From Akkermansiaceae bacterium (GTDB lineage Bacteria > Verrucomicrobiota > Verrucomicrobiia > Verrucomicrobiales > Akkermansiaceae), in NCBI GenBank assembly GCA_023301645.1, contig JALZUH010000048.1, forward strand, positions 1 through 6,135: a stretch of 6,135 bases of DNA, read 5' to 3'. The notes under the pieces were generated by a model. That model was not told where the DNA came from. It did not search any database and worked only from the letters and a program-made list of their open reading frames with translations. Every line of letters starts with the position of its first letter. The stretch's first letter is position 1. The translations under genes and the position numbers were made by a program. Below are positions 1 to 6,135 of this stretch, one piece after another.

Positions 1-971
1 TCAAATCGCTTTGCTTTGAAGAGTGTTGCCATCTTGAAGCCTAGAATTTCTTGCTTTTGGGCACCTTTGATACCGTGTTTGAGGATGTAGTCATCGATGA
101 CCTTAAGTGCGCCCTCGACATTGCCAGCTTGCTCAGCAGCACTTACCTCGCTTTGGATTCCTCTCAGCGTCACGTGTTTTTTGAGCATGGCGAGCTGCTC
201 TTGTTGCTCATCGTTTAGTGAGTTCTTTGCGACGAATTGATCGATAAGTGTATTCGCTTCAGTTGCTTTTCCTTGTCCGCTGAGTGCATGGACATCGCTC
301 CGAAGCTTGCTCAAGTCAGCGGCCAATTGCTTAGCGGCTTCTTTTCCTGCATGGTAACCAGTAGTATCTTCTGGGTCGAGAGTCTTGAGCTGATCTTCAA
401 TACCTGTGTAATAGTCAAGTAGTGACTCAGGGACGAGCTTGAGTGCTGAGGCGTATGCCTTGGCTTTCTCCATGCCTTCGGCCTGCTTGGCGCTAGCAAG
501 TGCTGTATTGATGGTTCCTCCCGTTACGCGTAGCTCGTTGAGGTGACTGACGTAGTTTTCTGGGCCACCTTGCTGGTATCCAGTTTTAGCAAAGGGGAGT
601 CCTTCAGCATTCATCAGTAGGATGGTTGGGAAGCCCTGTATCTTATACTGGTCTTTGAGCTTTTGGTTTTGCTCTTGGGTTGCCTGGGGGATCTTGGAGG
701 AGTCCTGCGGGTAGTCGAGTTCTACGAGGACGAAGGTCTCGGCGACACCTTTTTTGAAGGCTTCATGGGAGAAGACTTCTTCGTTGAGTCGGATGCACCA
801 GCCGCACCAGTCTGAGCCGGTGAAGTCGACAAGGAGAGATTTATTTTCTTTAGCGGCTTTGGCTTTAGCGGCTGAGAAGTCAGTCATCCAGTCTTCACCT
901 CCTGCCATGAGGGTAGATGAGGTAGTGAAGGTTGCTAAGCCAGCGATACAGGCAAGTAATGGTAGTTTCAT
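1..971 (-). CDS. Exported thioredoxin-like protein, copy 1 (3' end cut by window edge)
   Basis: The frame is open from the ATG at 969-971 to the window edge, giving about 323 codons without a stop; by comparison with its full-length neighbour some 35-40 C-terminal residues are missing. Residues 1-23 form a signal peptide (MKLPLLACIAGL..., likely cut after LMA). A thioredoxin fold follows at about residues 28-140. It has the active site GSDWCGWC (Cys56/Cys59) and the expected cis-proline at Pro115 in QGFPTI. From about residue 145 on, the protein is a charged helical region, possibly TPR-like, with no domain I can name. The family suggests a disulfide oxidoreductase in the periplasm; direction and substrate cannot be read from sequence. 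The gene lies 39 bp downstream of its paralogue on the same strand, so the pair is probably one operon. No Shine-Dalgarno precedes the ATG. The thioredoxin fold is certain enough; the role is inference. Confidence 0.9.
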   Translation of the reverse strand, partial: MKLPLLACIAGLATFTTSSTLMAGGEDWMTDFSAAKAKAAKENKSLLVDFTGSDWCGWCIRLNEEVFSHEAFKKGVAETFVLVELDYPQDSSKIPQATQEQNQKLKDQYKIQGFPTILLMNAEGLPFAKTGYQQGGPENYVSHLNELRVTGGTINTALASAKQAEGMEKAKAYASALKLVPESLLDYYTGIEDQLKTLDPEDTTGYHAGKEAAKQLAADLSKLRSDVHALSGQGKATEANTLIDQFVAKNSLNDEQQEQLAMLKKHVTLRGIQSEVSAAEQAGNVEGALKVIDDYILKHGIKGAQKQEILGFKMATLFKAKRF

Positions 972-1010
972 AAAGTGGAGTTAGTTGTGTTGTCGGATGG
1001 GTGGTGGTTA

Positions 1011-2096
1011 TTATTGCGCTGCTTTTTGTGCATCTTTGGCAGCTTGGGCGCTGATTCGTTCGAGCATGATTTTTTCATACCTCGTGGCCTTTATTCCATA
1101 ATGACTCGTAGGTGCAATGGCGATGATCTCCTTGCTGATTCTAAGGGCGTCTTTGTTTCTTTTTGCGATTATTAGTGGGCCTACTTTTCGTGTTAGAGCA
1201 GCTTGCTTGCTTACCCCTGTGATTTCATACTTGGTGATGTAGTCATCGACGTGCTTTTGGAGCAAATCGAGGTCGTCTGCTCGCTTGGCGAGGCTGACTT
1301 GGATTTGTAACTTCATTTGCTCCAGGGAGATGAGGCGACTTCTGCTAAGTTCACGCTCTGCGATGAATTGGTCGATGAGTGCGGGTGCTTTACTCGAGTT
1401 ATTGTCATCATAGAGGGCGTCGATATCTTTGTCTAATTGTTTGATAGCAGCATCGAGCTTGAGGCCAGCCATGAAGCCAGTGGTATCTTCAGGATCGAGC
1501 TGAGGAATTTGCTCCTTGATACCGGGGTAGTGGTGGATGAGGCGCTCAGGGATAGTGCTGAGTAATTTCATGTGAACTTCGGCTTTTTTTAAACCTTCGA
1601 GCTGTGACGCCTCTTCGAGGAGTTGCTTAATCTGGGCGCGTCTTGGGAGAAGAGATTGGAGGTGCTGGAGGTAAGCTTCAGGGCCGAACTCGAGGTAGCC
1701 TGTCTGAGCAAAGGGAACACCTGTAGCATCAGCGAGGATAATGGCAGGGTAGCCCTTGACAGGGTAGATTTTCTTGAGTTTTGCGTTTTGAGCGATGAGC
1801 TCCGCACTCTGCTTGGACTTATTGGTAGGGTAGTCGAGCTCGACGAGGACAAACTGCTCTTTAACCCCTTGCTTGAAAGCTTCTTGTTTGAAAACCTGTC
1901 TGTTGAGTTTGATACAGAATCCGCACCAGTCTGAACCGTTAAACTCGATGAGGAGGGTCTTGTTTTCTTTGGCTGCTTTTTCTTTGGCTGCAGCGAAGTC
2001 GGTCATCCACCCCTCACCAGCTGCGTGTAGCTGAGATGAGGCCAGTATGATAGGAGTCAAGATACTCCAAAGTCTCTGAGGTGCTTTGAGTTTCAT
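1011..2096 (-). CDS. Exported thioredoxin-like protein, copy 2 (complete)
   Basis: A complete 361-residue protein. Residues 1-25 form a signal peptide ending in QLHA. A thioredoxin-like domain spans roughly 30-145, with GSDWCGFC (Cys58/Cys61) and cis-proline Pro117 in VKGYPA. Residues from about 150 to 361 are helical and charged, ending in an Ala/Lys-rich tail, with no recognised domain; short helical repeats are possible. It matches the downstream copy along almost its whole length. Shared blocks include WMTDF.AAK.KAAKENK, FVLVELDYP, PFA.TGY, LDPEDTTG and LIDQF, so the two arose by tandem duplication. The active-site dipeptide differs (GF here, GW in the other copy), and that dipeptide often tunes redox potential. 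The family points to a periplasmic thiol-disulfide oxidoreductase; partner unknown. It is the first gene of the probable operon. The ATG was chosen because it directly precedes the signal peptide; no Shine-Dalgarno is visible upstream. Confidence 0.92.
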   Translation of the reverse strand: MKLKAPQRLWSILTPIILASSQLHAAGEGWMTDFAAAKEKAAKENKTLLIEFNGSDWCGFCIKLNRQVFKQEAFKQGVKEQFVLVELDYPTNKSKQSAELIAQNAKLKKIYPVKGYPAIILADATGVPFAQTGYLEFGPEAYLQHLQSLLPRRAQIKQLLEEASQLEGLKKAEVHMKLLSTIPERLIHHYPGIKEQIPQLDPEDTTGFMAGLKLDAAIKQLDKDIDALYDDNNSSKAPALIDQFIAERELSRSRLISLEQMKLQIQVSLAKRADDLDLLQKHVDDYITKYEITGVSKQAALTRKVGPLIIAKRNKDALRISKEIIAIAPTSHYGIKATRYEKIMLERISAQAAKDAQKAAQ

Positions 2097-2247
2097 AATG
2101 TTAATAGTTATGAGCAGCAGCTTGAGTTTGTCGAATTTTATTTTAGCGAGCCACTGTGTTCATATGGAGTGGCAATTGTGTTAGAATGACCGAGTTTAGC
2201 TTTTTTTGAGTTGTGCAGTTGTAAATAGGGCTTAATTTAAAAAATAT
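2097..2247. promoter_or_regulatory. Divergent intergenic region with likely promoters for both directions
   Basis: This 151 bp AT-rich gap separates the start codons of the thioredoxin-like operon (minus) and the serine protease gene (plus), so promoters for both should lie here. On the minus strand a -10-like TAAAAT occurs at 2140-2145, about 44 bp before the ATG, but I see no good -35 at normal spacing; a TTGCCA at 2170-2175 is 24 bp away, too far. On the plus strand TTGAGT at 2206-2211 precedes AT-rich DNA without a clear -10. Two 6 bp palindromes (CATATG at 2161-2166 and CAATTG at 2173-2178) could be chance. Neither start has a Shine-Dalgarno. The location is well supported; the individual boxes are weak. 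Confidence 0.4.
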
Positions 2248-3129
2248 ATGAACAAGGTCATCACCGCTCTATTGCTCTCTACAGTAGTTATCTCAGCTCA
2301 GGCTCAGGATAATGTAGAGCGCACCTATGATAATAAAACCAGCAGATCTAAAGCATCGCTCGATGCTCTCGTTGCTGGTGAGCTTGCTGGAGATGATATC
2401 CTTAAGGGCGATGCTTTTAAGGAAAAGCTTCTGAAGGCAACAAAGGTGGAAAAGTATACCGTTCCTGCTTCAAAGAAGGTAGCTATTGATAGCATGTTTG
2501 AATACGCGAAGGATAGAACCTACATGCTAGTGACCCCTTATAACTGCGGTCATTGTGACGACTGGCACCGACGCGGGGCTACAGCATGGGCTCTCAGCGA
2601 GGACGGCATTATGATGACGAACTACCACTGCTTTAATCATGATATCGAAAAGGGTGTGGCAGTTTCTAATTACGATTTAGATTTTTACCCAGTGATTGAC
2701 ATTCTTGTTGCTGATAAAGAGGCAGATTTAGTGGTGTTTCAGGTGAAGCTCCCTGAAGGAGTGAAGTTGAAAACATACCCTATCGGTAAGCCTGAGGCTG
2801 TAGGCTCTGACCTGCACCTTGTTTCGCATACGCTTTCGCAGCCGTATTACTACAGCAAGGGCTACCTCAGCGGCTACGCTGATACTCAACTAGATAAAAA
2901 GTCTGAAGTCCGCCTATGGATGCGCACTGAGCTTGGTTATGGCTTCGGCTCAAGTGGTGGTGGCATCATTAATAATGAAGGCGAAGTTGTGGGAATGGTG
3001 AGCTACATCAAACCTCAGCTCAAATACATGAATGATGTAAAGAAGACTGGTGACTATGCTGCTAAAATCTTCGAATACACGGTGCCTGTTTCAGCAATGA
3101 GAGCTAGACTCATCATTGAGGGTGAGTAA
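2248..3129 (+). CDS. Exported trypsin-like serine protease with CGHC motif
   Basis: A 293-residue protein starting with a signal peptide (residues 1-19, cleavage after SAQA is likely). Residues 20-90 are a charged N-terminal extension without a known domain. The chymotrypsin-fold core runs from about 95 to 285. The catalytic triad is visible: His127 in TNYHC, Asp160 in EADLVVF, Ser236 in FGSSGGG. The GxSGG box has Gly where many HtrA-like enzymes have Pro. There is no PDZ domain, so this is not a standard HtrA/DegP. Just before the core is CGHC (Cys100/Cys103), and Cys128 directly follows the catalytic His, as in trypsin's AAHC, where that Cys forms a disulfide. A structural disulfide with Cys100 or Cys103 is therefore likely. 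The protein should act in the periplasm or outside the cell. It is divergent from the two thioredoxin-like genes, which may be relevant to its disulfides. Start by signal peptide; no Shine-Dalgarno. Confidence 0.88.
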   Translation: MNKVITALLLSTVVISAQAQDNVERTYDNKTSRSKASLDALVAGELAGDDILKGDAFKEKLLKATKVEKYTVPASKKVAIDSMFEYAKDRTYMLVTPYNCGHCDDWHRRGATAWALSEDGIMMTNYHCFNHDIEKGVAVSNYDLDFYPVIDILVADKEADLVVFQVKLPEGVKLKTYPIGKPEAVGSDLHLVSHTLSQPYYYSKGYLSGYADTQLDKKSEVRLWMRTELGYGFGSSGGGIINNEGEVVGMVSYIKPQLKYMNDVKKTGDYAAKIFEYTVPVSAMRARLIIEGE

Positions 3130-3139
3130 TTAAGTAGTT

Positions 3140-3143
3140 AGGA
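3140..3143 (+). promoter_or_regulatory. Possible ribosome binding site of the delta-prime gene
   Basis: AGGA lies 10 nt before the ATG at 3154; a second purine run (AGGG) touches the ATG itself and is too close to work. This is the only start in the window with a plausible Shine-Dalgarno, and it supports the ATG chosen for this gene. Confidence 0.4.
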
Positions 3144-3153
3144 ATCTATAGGG

Positions 3154-4191
3154 ATGGCATTCACTTCTCAAAAAGCGTATGAGCTGATGGCCTCGGCTCA
3201 TGAGCGGGGTAGGTTAGCACATGCATTCCTCATCTCAGGTGAGGCAGGTAGCGGTAAGTCTGAGCTAGTAGCGAGGGTGATCTCTCTCATTAATCACCAA
3301 AAAGCATCAGCTGATGACTCTGGCTTCAATCTCTTCGGAGAGGTCGAAGAGGTCAGTCATGAGCCAGAAGTAAAGACTCTCGACGAGCTCGAGGGTGATT
3401 TAGTCCGTGTTATTCGGCCGCAGTCAAAGTCGCGCCGTATCACCGTTGATGATGTGCGCTTGCTGGAGAAGTCATTCTATGTGGCTTCTGCCGAGGGCAC
3501 TTGGAAAGTCGGTGTGATCCTTCATGCTGACCGTATGGGTGTGGGCGCGGAGAATGCATTTTTAAAAACACTCGAGGAGCCTCCAGCAGACTGCCTACTC
3601 ATACTCGTGACAGATGCCCCAGAGCTACTGTTACCGACGATCCTATCAAGGTGTGTGCGCCTTCCCCTGATGGCGTCTACTGAGGGGAAGACGACGAATC
3701 AATCTCAGGAAGACCTACTGGCAGCTCTGTCTAAAGTGGTCAGGCAGGGGCTTGGCGATACGGCAGCTTCGCTCAACCTTAGAGCGGCCTTTAGCCAAAT
3801 ATTAGCTAGCCGAAGGGCTGAAATTACCAAGCTCAATGACACTGCGCTCAAGGAGGAGGTGAAGAAGTATAAAAACACGACAGAGGGGGACTGGCTTGCT
3901 AAGCGTGAGAAGTTCTACCTCGCACATACAGAGTCTGAGTATCTCAATGAGCGCGAGAAGCTTCTGGAGGTGCTTATCTCGTGGATGGGTGATGTGATTC
4001 GCCTGAAATGTGATGTGGGTCGTATTGATTTCCCTTCGCAGAGATCTGTCATGATGCAGGTAGCTGAGGATAATGAGCTTGGCTCGCTACTGCGACGTAT
4101 GGATGCTCTTGAAGGACTACGTGCTAATATGGAGACGAATGTTTCTGAACAGCTAGCCCTTGAGGTGGCGTTCCTGACGGCTTTTGGCTAA
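3154..4191 (+). CDS. holB: DNA polymerase III delta-prime subunit (clamp loader)
   Basis: A 345-residue AAA+ protein of the clamp loader that places the sliding clamp on DNA for the replicative polymerase. The order of motifs is as expected: RLAHAFLISG then a Walker A box GEAGSGKS (29-36); PQSKSRRITVDDVR (89-102); a Walker B-like strand VGVILHADRM (119-128); NAFLKTLEEPP (134-144); sensor-1-like VTD (152-154); and the SRC arginine-finger motif (165-167). Unlike E. coli delta-prime, Walker A looks intact. The four-cysteine zinc module normally found between Walker A and Walker B is absent: there is no Cys before residue 147. A charged helical stretch at about 212-262 precedes the C-terminal collar-like domain. 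DnaX (gamma/tau) is the main alternative, but the length, absent zinc module and weak Walker B favour delta-prime. It starts 24 bp after the protease gene, so read-through transcription is likely; I see no functional link. Confidence 0.87.
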   Translation: MAFTSQKAYELMASAHERGRLAHAFLISGEAGSGKSELVARVISLINHQKASADDSGFNLFGEVEEVSHEPEVKTLDELEGDLVRVIRPQSKSRRITVDDVRLLEKSFYVASAEGTWKVGVILHADRMGVGAENAFLKTLEEPPADCLLILVTDAPELLLPTILSRCVRLPLMASTEGKTTNQSQEDLLAALSKVVRQGLGDTAASLNLRAAFSQILASRRAEITKLNDTALKEEVKKYKNTTEGDWLAKREKFYLAHTESEYLNEREKLLEVLISWMGDVIRLKCDVGRIDFPSQRSVMMQVAEDNELGSLLRRMDALEGLRANMETNVSEQLALEVAFLTAFG

Positions 4192-4192
4192 G

Positions 4193-4223
4193 AGTTTTCA
4201 CTGAAACCATTTAGGCGAAAACT
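4193..4223. terminator. Weak inverted repeat between convergent genes
   Basis: A perfect 7 bp inverted repeat (AGTTTTC at 4193-4199, GAAAACT at 4217-4223) with a 17 nt loop fills the 42 bp gap between the delta-prime stop and the lipoprotein stop on the other strand. The position suits a bidirectional terminator. However, the stem is AT-rich, the loop long and there is no clear U-tract, so this is a weak call. Confidence 0.25.
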
Positions 4224-4233
4224 TTGAGGCTAT

Positions 4234-5088
4234 TTATAGAGGGGTGGCGTAGGTGTCACAGCGGTTGTGCCAGCCTGCTCTCCAGCGTGCTTCTCCTCGT
4301 GATGAAGGTGCATTTTTAATACGACGATCAAGGCTGCGTTTTGCAGCGGCGGCAAATTCACTGGCAGCGGCTTGTCCAGATGGCACGTCGCGCATTTCCA
4401 TGAGCACCCACATGAGTCCCCAGCCCTGACCTTGGTAGCGCTCCTTGTGACTGGTGCCATCGCCCTTGAAGTTGACGTAGTCGATGAGCGCGTATGTCCC
4501 GTGTCCTGTGGTTGATACCTTGTGATAATTGGACTGGATGCGAGAGCGTTGGGCTGCAGGTGCTGCGGCTAAGATCTTGGCGAGGGCTGCGCGACTACGC
4601 GCAACGATGAAGTCAGTTTGCAGGGTGAGGTTATTGGCTAGGTAGCTTCTGAGTGCAACGACTTGAGGGTTATTAAACTCACGCTGGAATACTGCCTTGC
4701 TACTCCATGGTGCGTCTGGTGTGGCTGTGACCCATGAGGGGAGCCCTTGGCTGCCGTGCTGGAGAGCGTATTTGATGAAGAGGGGGAAGGACTCTTCGTA
4801 GGGGCCGTTGTAGTTTTTGGGATACCAGATAAAGTGTCCGATGCCGATGGAGGGGAATTCTTCGCCATCGTTCCACTGGGTGAGACCTGCCACGCTGCCA
4901 CCGGATTCGTTTTTCCAGATTTTCTTGCCAATCTTTTGTTTGTCAGAGGCAGAGATGTTGAGCGCGCTGGATCGGGTAGTGGCCTGCACTTGCTGAGTTA
5001 CGGGATTACTCTCAACTGAGGAGCACGAGGCAAGAGTGATAACGCCCGTGACGAGTAAAAGTGAGGATACTTTAGGATATGCTTGCAT
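4234..5088 (-). CDS. Lipoprotein with lysozyme-like core, probable cell-wall enzyme
   Basis: A 284-residue protein with a lipoprotein signal: a hydrophobic stretch at 9-20 and the lipobox LASC, lipidated at Cys22. Ser at +2 would send it to the outer membrane by the E. coli rule. A Ser/Thr/Gln-rich linker runs to about residue 48. The core then reads WKNESGG (Glu61), LTQWNDGEEF (69-78) and SIGIGHFIWYP (80-90). T4-type lysozymes show the same order: catalytic Glu11, Asp20, then TIGIGH with Thr26 and His31. Here Glu61, Asp74, Ser80 and His85 fall in matching places with about four extra residues. This suggests a lysozyme-like fold acting on peptidoglycan, but it is inference. The rest (about 95-284) contains conserved-looking GHGTYALIDYVNFKGDG, GWGLMWVL and a C-terminal WRAGWHNRC. 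I recognise related uncharacterised bacterial proteins but know no assigned function. It converges with the delta-prime gene and is divergent from the membrane protein gene. Confidence 0.75.
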   Translation of the reverse strand: MQAYPKVSSLLLVTGVITLASCSSVESNPVTQQVQATTRSSALNISASDKQKIGKKIWKNESGGSVAGLTQWNDGEEFPSIGIGHFIWYPKNYNGPYEESFPLFIKYALQHGSQGLPSWVTATPDAPWSSKAVFQREFNNPQVVALRSYLANNLTLQTDFIVARSRAALAKILAAAPAAQRSRIQSNYHKVSTTGHGTYALIDYVNFKGDGTSHKERYQGQGWGLMWVLMEMRDVPSGQAAASEFAAAAKRSLDRRIKNAPSSRGEARWRAGWHNRCDTYATPL

Positions 5089-5135
5089 GACGCAGCTAGA
5101 ATACGCTTTATTGGCGATAGTCCAAATACATTTTC
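5089..5135. promoter_or_regulatory. Short divergent promoter region
   Basis: Only 47 bp separate the lipoprotein start (minus) and the membrane protein start (plus). On the plus strand TAGAAT at 5097-5102 is a 5-of-6 match to a -10 box and would put transcription about 27 nt before the ATG, but no good -35 precedes it. On the minus strand TTGGAC (complement of 5120-5125), a 16 bp spacer and TATTCT (complement of 5098-5103) form a weak pair. The resulting transcript would begin almost at the lipoprotein ATG. The two -10 candidates overlap, so the promoters may compete. Neither gene has a Shine-Dalgarno. Confidence 0.25.
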
Positions 5136-5495
5136 ATGCCCATTATTCTTAAATACCTCATCACCTCTGGCCTTATTGTGCTCATCTCTGAGGTTGCAAA
5201 GCGAACCGATAAGATCGGCGCGATATTGGCAGCACTTCCGATGGTGACGGTGCTGGCAATGACTTGGATGTTTTTCGAAATAAAAGGCGAGGAGCAAACT
5301 GAGAAAATTGCTAATCACGCGTGGTATACCTTTTGGTATGTCATTCCTACCATGCCGATGTTCTTGCTCATCCCGTGGCTACTGCGTAAGGGGTGGCACT
5401 ACGGCTGGGTGATGCTCACGGCTTGTGTGATGACGGCCGTTCTCTTCGTCCTCACGGCGTGGATTATGAAGCGCTTTGGAGTGGAGCTGATTTAG
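5136..5495 (+). CDS. DUF3147-type small membrane protein
   Basis: A 119-residue integral membrane protein with about four hydrophobic helices: roughly 3-20, 29-47, 65-84 and 90-111. Two sequence blocks match what I remember of the DUF3147 family: the N-terminal KYLITSGLIVLISEVAKRTD with LAALPMVTVL, and the central NHAWYTFWYVIPTMPMFLL. The length is normal for that family, so the gene looks complete. The conserved polar stretch EVAKRTDKIGA lies between helices 1 and 2. The function of the family is unknown to me; it would sit in the inner membrane. It is divergent from the lipoprotein gene and convergent with the polyprenyl synthase gene, leaving 34 bp at the 3' side with no visible hairpin terminator. 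The ATG has no Shine-Dalgarno, but it sits right before helix 1, as expected. Confidence 0.82.
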   Translation: MPIILKYLITSGLIVLISEVAKRTDKIGAILAALPMVTVLAMTWMFFEIKGEEQTEKIANHAWYTFWYVIPTMPMFLLIPWLLRKGWHYGWVMLTACVMTAVLFVLTAWIMKRFGVELI

Positions 5496-5529
5496 TTGGT
5501 TCAGTTAGAGCAATACGCCTCCTACTTAC

Positions 5530-6135
5530 TTACTGCCTGCACTGATCAAGTAGGCTGTCGAGGTAGTGGGTGACTTCTTCGAGTCCGTTGCGCCACTTAG
5601 TGTCTTCGAGCATTTGCAGGTTTTCACGAGCTTCCTTGAGCATGGTGGACGCGATATCTAGAGATGATTGCACGGAGTCCTGATATTGGGCAATGCCAAG
5701 AAGGGTGGGTAGGTCGAGAGGTGTTTGCTCAGTAATGTGCTGATTGAGAAGATCGCGCTGATCTGGGTCTGCTTTTTCTAGTAGGATGAGCAGGGGAAGG
5801 GTGAGTTTGCCCTTTTCGAGATCGGTGCGGAGGGTTTTGCCGACTATGTCTTCATCACCTACGAGGTCGAGGCAGTCGTCATAGATCTGATAGGCAGTTC
5901 CAAGCTTGAGACCGTAGTCGTAGAGCATGTCTTCTACTTCCTGAGAAACACCAGAAAGTGCTGCGGCAATACCTGTGGCGGCCGCAAAGAGCGCACCTGT
6001 TTTCATCTCAATGATGTGGAAGTAGTCTTTTTGGGTGAGGGTGAGGTCGAAACGGCGCTGGGTCTGGATGACTTCGCCTTGGCAGACTTCGCGGGAGGCT
6101 TTACCGACCTTGCGGCATATGTCGATGTCGTCAAA
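5530..6135 (-). CDS. Trans-polyprenyl diphosphate synthase (5' end cut by window edge)
   Basis: The visible 201 residues are the C-terminal two thirds of an isoprenoid chain-elongating synthase. The frame is open to the right edge; an internal Met at 6004-6006 is not the start, because the upstream codons encode family sequence (CQGEVIQ, RRFDLTLTQKDYFHII). Motifs in order: GE of CQGEVIQ, the KTGALF lysine motif after HIIEM, and the second aspartate-rich motif DDCLD at 5866-5880. After that come VGDEDIVGKTLRTDLEKGKLTLP and a helical C-terminus. These bind Mg-diphosphate and isopentenyl diphosphate. The first aspartate-rich motif and the residues before it, which set chain length, lie outside the window, so octaprenyl, heptaprenyl or another product cannot be told apart. 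The likely role is the side chain of a respiratory quinone (IspB/HepT-like). The stop is 34 bp from the end of the membrane protein gene on the other strand. Confidence 0.92.
   Translation of the reverse strand, partial: FDDIDICRKVGKASREVCQGEVIQTQRRFDLTLTQKDYFHIIEMKTGALFAAATGIAAALSGVSQEVEDMLYDYGLKLGTAYQIYDDCLDLVGDEDIVGKTLRTDLEKGKLTLPLLILLEKADPDQRDLLNQHITEQTPLDLPTLLGIAQYQDSVQSSLDIASTMLKEARENLQMLEDTKWRNGLEEVTHYLDSLLDQCRQ

Noticed and set aside
948..971. Lipobox-like LLAC at residues 5-8 of the first thioredoxin-like protein
   Set aside because: It is too close to the N-terminus to leave a functional signal peptide before the Cys; a normal signal peptide with cleavage near residue 23 fits better.
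1623..1934. Plus-strand open frame of 103 codons opposite the complete thioredoxin-like gene
   Set aside because: It is antisense to a well-supported gene that carries a CxxC active site and signal peptide; no own motif or start signal.
2161..2178. CATATG and CAATTG palindromes as an operator
   Set aside because: Six-base palindromes are expected by chance in AT-rich DNA and there is no longer dyad around them.
3154..4191. Reading the clamp-loader gene as dnaX (gamma/tau)
   Set aside because: No four-cysteine zinc module, a weak Walker B and only 345 residues; these fit delta-prime better.
4230..4460. Minus-strand open frame of 76 codons overlapping the lipoprotein gene
   Set aside because: It lies inside the lipoprotein gene in another frame; its composition has no domain pattern, while the lipoprotein frame has a lipobox and conserved motifs.
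4998..5318. Minus-strand open frame of 106 codons crossing the divergent gap
   Set aside because: It overlaps both the lipoprotein start and the DUF3147-type gene; its sequence looks like random Cys/His/Ser-rich shadow translation.
1..6135. Mobile element, CRISPR array, tRNA or rRNA
   Set aside because: No long repeats, spaced direct repeats, transposase motifs or RNA-like conserved stems were seen, and coding density leaves no room for an rRNA.

Overview
The window is a compact, protein-coding stretch of bacterial chromosome with near-even base composition and gaps of about 150 bp or less. It holds seven genes, two of them cut by the window edges, and no RNA gene, insertion sequence, CRISPR array or phage hallmark. 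Most start codons have no Shine-Dalgarno sequence. Secreted thioredoxin-like proteins with a GSDWCGxC active site are common in Planctomycetes and Verrucomicrobia. Together with the form of the clamp-loader subunit, this suggests the Verrucomicrobiota (Akkermansiaceae/Rubritalea-like). That placement is an inference from remembered families, not a search result.

Left part (1-3129): two tandem paralogous genes on the minus strand encode exported thioredoxin-like proteins, each with a long helical C-terminal region. The downstream copy runs off the left edge. Across a 151 bp divergent intergenic region lies an exported trypsin-like serine protease on the plus strand. It has a complete His/Asp/Ser triad and a CGHC motif just before the protease core. 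All three products appear to be exported and all carry CxxC motifs, so the group may be a small envelope redox/proteolysis module.

Middle (3154-5088): a DNA polymerase III delta-prime (clamp-loader) gene follows the protease by 24 bp on the same strand. It converges on a minus-strand lipoprotein gene whose core resembles the active site of T4-type lysozymes (Glu ... SIGIGH). That gene is probably a cell-wall-acting enzyme of an unassigned family.

Right part (5136-6135): a small four-helix membrane protein of the DUF3147 type is transcribed divergently from the lipoprotein gene, with only 47 bp between the starts. It is followed convergently by the 3' two thirds of a trans-polyprenyl diphosphate synthase gene, which supplies the isoprenoid side chain of a respiratory quinone or a similar lipid. 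That gene leaves through the right edge.

No clearly new system is present. The items most worth checking are the redox/protease cluster, the lysozyme-like lipoprotein and the non-canonical delta-prime subunit.
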